The notes below the pieces were generated by a model. It did not search any database. It was given only the letters and a program-made list of their open reading frames with translations, and had not been told where the DNA came from. The position numbers were made by a program, and so were the translations under genes. Positions 6,528 to 9,930 of a stretch of DNA of 9,930 nucleotides are shown here, piece after piece. The DNA comes from Congregibacter sp. (GTDB taxonomy: Bacteria > Pseudomonadota > Gammaproteobacteria > Pseudomonadales > Halieaceae), in NCBI GenBank assembly GCA_013911345.1, contig JACETJ010000037.1:1-9930 (forward strand), read 5' to 3'. The stretch's first letter is position 1; every line of letters starts with the position of its first letter.

Positions 6528-7862
6528 TTACTGACCACCCGCCGTCCGCTCACCGATCGTCACACTTCGGGCATCTGACACCAGCGTATCAACGTGGCTG
6601 GAGGTGAGCGTATTTAGAAACGCCACCAACGCGTCTTGATCGGACTGCGTTAACTGAACGGATTGCGTTCGGGGATCCTGGGCCGGATCTCCCCCACCAC
6701 CCTCAGCATAGAAAGCGACCACCGCCTCGAGTGTGGCAAGCGACCCATCATGCATGTAGGGGCCGGTGAGCGCGACGTTGCGCAGGCTGGGGGTGCGATA
6801 CCGCCATCGATCAGCTTCACGGCCCGTGACTTCATAGCGCCCGTCGTCAGTGAACGTTTCGGTTTCAGCGTCGACCGTGGGCACCACAAAAATCCCGGGA
6901 GCCAGCTGAACTGAGGGGGGCCGGAGTGCCCGGCCCGCGCGAAGATATCCGGTACCCGTGTTGTGAAACTGGCCATCTGTAAACAGCGCCGACGAATCGT
7001 TGATGCGATGACACGTGGCACAGCCTTTTTCCTGAAAGACGGCGAAGCCCCGAGCCGCCAGTGCCGGATAACCCTCAGCACCCGATTCTTTCTTAATGGG
7101 TAGTTCCTCGCCCCCGAAGTACCACCGATCAAACGGTGAGTCGCCAGACAGCAACGCGCGCTGATAGGCGGCCAGGGCCCGCCCCAGGGTGCTCTGGGTG
7201 AGACCCTCCTCGAAGATCTCCGCAAACCGCTGCCTATACAAATCGTTTGAGACCAGTTTTGCCAGCACCGCTTCACGAGAACCGTTCGCCATCTCATTAT
7301 CAGCAAGCAGTGGCGACCAGATCTGCGCCTCCAGTGACTGCTCCCGCCCGTCCAGGAAAAGGTCTTCCGTATACGCCACGTTGTAGAGCGACGGCACATT
7401 GCGCCGCACGCCTTTACCAAGATGACCAACCGGCGTGGCCAACTCGTTTTGGGTAAAGCCCTGCTCGGGGATGTGGCACATGGCACAAGACAGCGTCTCG
7501 TTTTTTGACAGTCGCCGGTCGAAAAATAGCTGGCGCCCTAAATCGATTTCCGCGGGAGCTAACTGACGTGTTACTGCGGGCAGGCCAAGCGGTGCATTCA
7601 CGCTCAATTCATATAGCGGCTGCCGTTCGCCGAGTGCTTGTATAACGACCTTTGAGTCTGTGACATACGAAACCGACTCATACCCCACCCGGGAGTCAGC
7701 TAAACCCACTTTGTGGGTACCATCAGTAACAGGAGCACCAGCATCCGCGAGCACCCCGATCAGCGGCAGGCACAGCAATGAGACGCCGCCCAAACACAGC
7801 ACCACGCCCCGTTTCACCGGAGTTAGAAAACGATTCGCAGGCTTGGCTGAAGGTGATAGCAT
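6528..7862 (-). CDS. MauG-like di-haem cytochrome c peroxidase family protein, secreted
   Basis: About 444 residues with a signal peptide (basic KPANRFLTPVKRG, then a hydrophobic stretch to about residue 38, ending near LADAGAP), so it is probably periplasmic. It carries two c-type haem sites, CAMCH (126-130) and CATCH (281-285). By comparison with bacterial cytochrome c peroxidases, H147 (TPVGHLGKG), Q180 and E190 sit where the distal peroxidase residues belong. RTPSLRNVALTGPYMHDG (356-373) is the usual family signature. Y385, in AFYAEGG, lies about where peroxidases have an axial Met and MauG an axial Tyr, which favours a MauG-like type. Likely roles are oxidative modification of a partner protein or H2O2 removal. 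The ATG at 7862 is chosen although no good ribosome binding site precedes it; the frame is open to a TTG at 7895. It is divergent from mtoX and the first gene of the leftward unit. Confidence 0.88.
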   Translation of the reverse strand: MLSPSAKPANRFLTPVKRGVVLCLGGVSLLCLPLIGVLADAGAPVTDGTHKVGLADSRVGYESVSYVTDSKVVIQALGERQPLYELSVNAPLGLPAVTRQLAPAEIDLGRQLFFDRRLSKNETLSCAMCHIPEQGFTQNELATPVGHLGKGVRRNVPSLYNVAYTEDLFLDGREQSLEAQIWSPLLADNEMANGSREAVLAKLVSNDLYRQRFAEIFEEGLTQSTLGRALAAYQRALLSGDSPFDRWYFGGEELPIKKESGAEGYPALAARGFAVFQEKGCATCHRINDSSALFTDGQFHNTGTGYLRAGRALRPPSVQLAPGIFVVPTVDAETETFTDDGRYEVTGREADRWRYRTPSLRNVALTGPYMHDGSLATLEAVVAFYAEGGGGDPAQDPRTQSVQLTQSDQDALVAFLNTLTSSHVDTLVSDARSVTIGERTAGGQ

Positions 7863-7897
7863 CAGGCTAATTGTGGCAGAAAAATTTAGGGACAATC
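7863..7897. promoter_or_regulatory. 35-bp divergent control region between mtoX and the MauG-like gene
   Basis: Only 35 bp separate the two chosen start codons, so each promoter must extend into the opposite coding sequence. A weak rightward candidate is TTGGCT (7843-7848) with GCTAAT (7866-7871), spacer 17 nt, each matching four of six consensus bases. The 8-bp palindrome ATCATGAT (7896-7903) covers the mtoX start codon. I do not recognise a known operator. Confidence 0.4.
7888..7892 (+). promoter_or_regulatory. Ribosome binding site deciding the mtoX start
   Basis: AGGGA lies 5 nt before the ATG at 7898. This favours that start over the TTG at 7871 and gives a clean signal peptide. Confidence 0.65.
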
Positions 7898-9256
7898 ATG
7901 ATAATCAAAGGATTTTTTTCAGCGCTAATTGCGCTGGCCGTGCTGGTACAACCAACGTCGGCAGACGAAACCTGCATGTCACCGTATATGGCCAAGATCG
8001 TTGGCCAGGAAGACTATGTTTATATCTGGACGCTGGGCCTTGAGGGCGTTGGCGACGGAGAGGACAAACTCGTCACGGTAGACGTTAACCCTGACTCTGA
8101 AACCTATGCACAGGTCATTCACTCAATCTCGATGGGTGGCCGCCACGAAGCGCATCACTCAGGGCTAACCGATGATCGCCGCTACTTGTGGGCGTCCGGT
8201 TTGGACACCAGTAAAATCTTCATCTTCGATGTCCATACAGATCCTGCGGCGCCCACGCTGCACCGCACCATTGACGATTTCGTCGAGAAAACCGGCGGCG
8301 TGGTCGGGCCCCATACCAACTATGCGCTGCCCGGACGCATGCTGATCACTGGGTTGTCCAATAACCGCGACCACGGCGGCCGCACCGGCATGGCGGAGTA
8401 CACCAACGGCGGTGATTTCATCACCAGCGTCTGGATGCCCACCGATGACAACCTGCAGGGTGCCGAGAAGTCTGGAAACTTCGCCGACGGCTATGGATAC
8501 GACGCGCGCGCCTTGCCACGACGTAATGTGCTGGTGACGTCCTCCTTCACCGGCTGGAACAACTACATGATGAACCTTGGCAAGATGATGGGCGATGGCG
8601 AGGCGATGAAGCGTTTCGGCAATACGGTCGTTATTTGGGACCTGCATACCCGAAAGCCCAAAAAGGTATTGGATGTGCCTGGTGCGCCGCTCGAAATCCG
8701 CTGCGCCTGGGGCTCTCGCTCAAACTACTGCTTCACCACCACCGCCCTCACCTCCAAGGTCTGGTTAATCTACGAAGACGAAGCCGGCGAGTGGCAGGCG
8801 AAAGCGGTGGCGGATATTGGTGACGCCAGCAAGATACCTCTGCCCGTGGATATCTCGATCTCGGCCGACGACAACCACCTGTGGATCAACACCTGGAACG
8901 ATGGACTGACTCGCTTGTATGACATTTCAGATCCTTTCGCACCGACGCAGATCATGGAAGAGCAGATCGGCGAGCAGGTGAACATGGTGTCGCAGAGCTG
9001 GGACGGTAAGCGGCTTTACTACACCTCGTCGCTACTAGCGAACTGGGATAAAACAACCGCATCAGAAGGCAATGACCTGCAGTACTTCAAACTCTACAAG
9101 TGGGACGGTAAGTCGATGACGCCAGAATTTAATCTCGACTTTGTCGAGCTTGGCCTCGGAGCCCCACACCAGATGCGATTCGGCGCTCACGCGCTGTATG
9201 GCGGTATGACCGCGCAATCGCCGTCGGGCCTGATCACGACACCACCCGCGCACTGA
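7898..9256 (+). CDS. mtoX: Methanethiol oxidase, SBP56/SELENBP1 family, secreted
   Basis: A 452-residue selenium-binding-protein-56 family member. Characterised bacterial relatives are copper-dependent methanethiol oxidases that convert methanethiol, O2 and water to formaldehyde, H2S and H2O2. A signal peptide is clear (MIIKGFFSALIALAVL, cleavage probably after TSA at residue 22), so it acts in the periplasm. Family signatures aligned with human SELENBP1 are VTVDVNPDSETYAQVIH (59-75), HHSG (86-89), GPHTNYAL (137-144), APLEIR (263-268), LYDISDP (340-346) and GAPHQMRFGAHAL (421-433). H86, H87, H139 and H424 are conserved with the human protein and are likely metal ligands. The CXXC at the N-terminus of human SELENBP1 is absent; only C26 remains there. 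The SCO gene begins 7 bp after its stop and a MauG-like gene is divergent, the known neighbours of bacterial mtoX. Substrate activity is inferred from family and context. Confidence 0.87.
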   Translation: MIIKGFFSALIALAVLVQPTSADETCMSPYMAKIVGQEDYVYIWTLGLEGVGDGEDKLVTVDVNPDSETYAQVIHSISMGGRHEAHHSGLTDDRRYLWASGLDTSKIFIFDVHTDPAAPTLHRTIDDFVEKTGGVVGPHTNYALPGRMLITGLSNNRDHGGRTGMAEYTNGGDFITSVWMPTDDNLQGAEKSGNFADGYGYDARALPRRNVLVTSSFTGWNNYMMNLGKMMGDGEAMKRFGNTVVIWDLHTRKPKKVLDVPGAPLEIRCAWGSRSNYCFTTTALTSKVWLIYEDEAGEWQAKAVADIGDASKIPLPVDISISADDNHLWINTWNDGLTRLYDISDPFAPTQIMEEQIGEQVNMVSQSWDGKRLYYTSSLLANWDKTTASEGNDLQYFKLYKWDGKSMTPEFNLDFVELGLGAPHQMRFGAHALYGGMTAQSPSGLITTPPAH

Positions 9257-9263
9257 TACCAGC

Positions 9264-9930
9264 GTGCGCGGTACCCTCCTCCTGCTGATCTGGGCATGGA
9301 GTGCAGCCGCACTCTGTGCCCCTCACGAGCACAAACCCCCTGTGGTACTGGCCCCGGGCTACGAGCCCTTGTCCTTTACGCCACCGGAGCCCGGCAGTTA
9401 CGCCCTTCCGTCCATGGGTAGCGCGGCAGATGGCGCGGTGATCGACAGTGACGGCAATTCAGCACAGCTCCATGATTTCCTCGGCGGCAAGCCCACTGTC
9501 CTGAGCTTTATTTTCACCACCTGCGATGACGTGAACGGCTGCCCTCTGGCAACCTACGTGATGCGGAGCGTCCAAGATGCTCTGCAAGCAGACCCCGCGA
9601 CTGCGGATAAAGCGCGCCTGGTGAGCTTCAGTTTTGACCCAGTATTCGATACGCCTGACGTGATCGACGCGTACGGGTCGCAGTTTCGCGCGGGGGATTT
9701 TGACTGGCAGTTTCTCACCACAGAGGGCGCCACCACATTGGACCCCATCCTCAACGCCTATGGTCAGTGGGTGATCCGAGACTATGACGAGAATGGCGAA
9801 TACATGGGCACGATGTCGCATATCCTGCGTGTGTTTCTTATCGATGAATCCCGCCAGATTCGCAACATCTACAGCACCTCGTTTCTGCATGCTGACACCG
9901 TTGCCAACGACGTGCGCTCGCTGTTAATGG
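9264..9930 (+). CDS. SCO1/SenC family copper protein, secreted (3' end outside window)
   Basis: The frame is open from GTG 9264 to the window end: 222 residues, with no stop reached. A short signal peptide (RGTLLLLIWAWSAAALCA) predicts export. A thioredoxin-like SCO fold follows: VIDSDGNSAQLHDFLGGKP, then PTVLSFIFTTC, and later LVSFSFDPVFDTPDVIDAY. Likely copper ligands are C87, C93 and H186 (SHILRVFLID). Canonical SCO proteins have CX3C; here the cysteines are C-DDVNG-C, a CX5C spacing followed by PLA. Family members deliver copper to cytochrome oxidase or act as thiol-disulfide proteins. The 7-bp gap after mtoX suggests translational coupling and a role in loading copper into the oxidase. 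No Shine-Dalgarno is obvious and no ATG fits, so GTG is the best start. Confidence 0.87.
   Translation, partial: MRGTLLLLIWAWSAAALCAPHEHKPPVVLAPGYEPLSFTPPEPGSYALPSMGSAADGAVIDSDGNSAQLHDFLGGKPTVLSFIFTTCDDVNGCPLATYVMRSVQDALQADPATADKARLVSFSFDPVFDTPDVIDAYGSQFRAGDFDWQFLTTEGATTLDPILNAYGQWVIRDYDENGEYMGTMSHILRVFLIDESRQIRNIYSTSFLHADTVANDVRSLLM

Noticed and set aside
6650..7486. A long 278-codon open frame on the minus strand in a second frame inside the MauG-like gene
   Set aside because: Its translation is rich in Arg, Trp and Ser, with no family resemblance, and it is an out-of-frame shadow of a GC-rich gene whose main frame has intact haem motifs.
8165..8647. An open frame of 160 codons antisense to mtoX
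   Set aside because: The opposite frame is a well-conserved gene, and this translation shows no family features.
9459..9890. An open frame of 143 codons on the minus strand at the right end
   Set aside because: The plus-strand frame from 9264 encodes a clear SCO protein across the same bases; the minus frame is a shadow.

Overview
The window looks like chromosomal DNA of a gammaproteobacterium, probably marine or aerobic. It carries DbpA and RlmA proteins of clear gammaproteobacterial type next to a DUF1415 gene, has moderately high GC, and uses ordinary bacterial gene packing. I infer the class from protein resemblance; genus and species cannot be fixed from the sequence alone. Coding density is very high and no stretch over 300 bases lacks a gene. 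I saw no tRNA, rRNA, insertion sequence, CRISPR array or phage signature.

Left part (1-4751), mostly housekeeping. The 3' part of dbpA (RNA helicase acting on 23S rRNA) runs tail to tail into rlmA (23S rRNA G745 methyltransferase), and the two overlap by 56 bp. Divergent from rlmA is a DUF1415 gene with no upstream ATG. It meets a small MAPEG-family membrane protein gene tail to tail. A 233-bp divergent gap then separates the MAPEG gene from a long-chain acyl-CoA synthetase, which converges on an EthD-domain gene.

Right part (4395-9930), the interesting part. Two divergent units start only 35 bp apart. Rightward: a secreted SBP56/SELENBP1-family protein (methanethiol oxidase, mtoX), then 7 bp later a secreted SCO1/SenC-type copper protein cut by the window end. 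Leftward: a secreted di-haem MauG/cytochrome c peroxidase-like protein, a TPR lipoprotein with conserved-looking His/Met/Cys clusters, and a small EthD-domain protein. Association of mtoX with SCO1/senC and mauG is known for copper-dependent bacterial methanethiol oxidase, which turns methanethiol, O2 and water into formaldehyde, H2S and H2O2. The simplest model is a periplasmic methanethiol-oxidising module. In it SCO supplies copper, the MauG-like protein either modifies the oxidase or removes peroxide, and the lipoprotein is an uncharacterised partner held at a membrane. The parts least explained by existing descriptions are the CX5C motif of the SCO protein, the TPR lipoprotein, the EthD protein and the very short shared control region.
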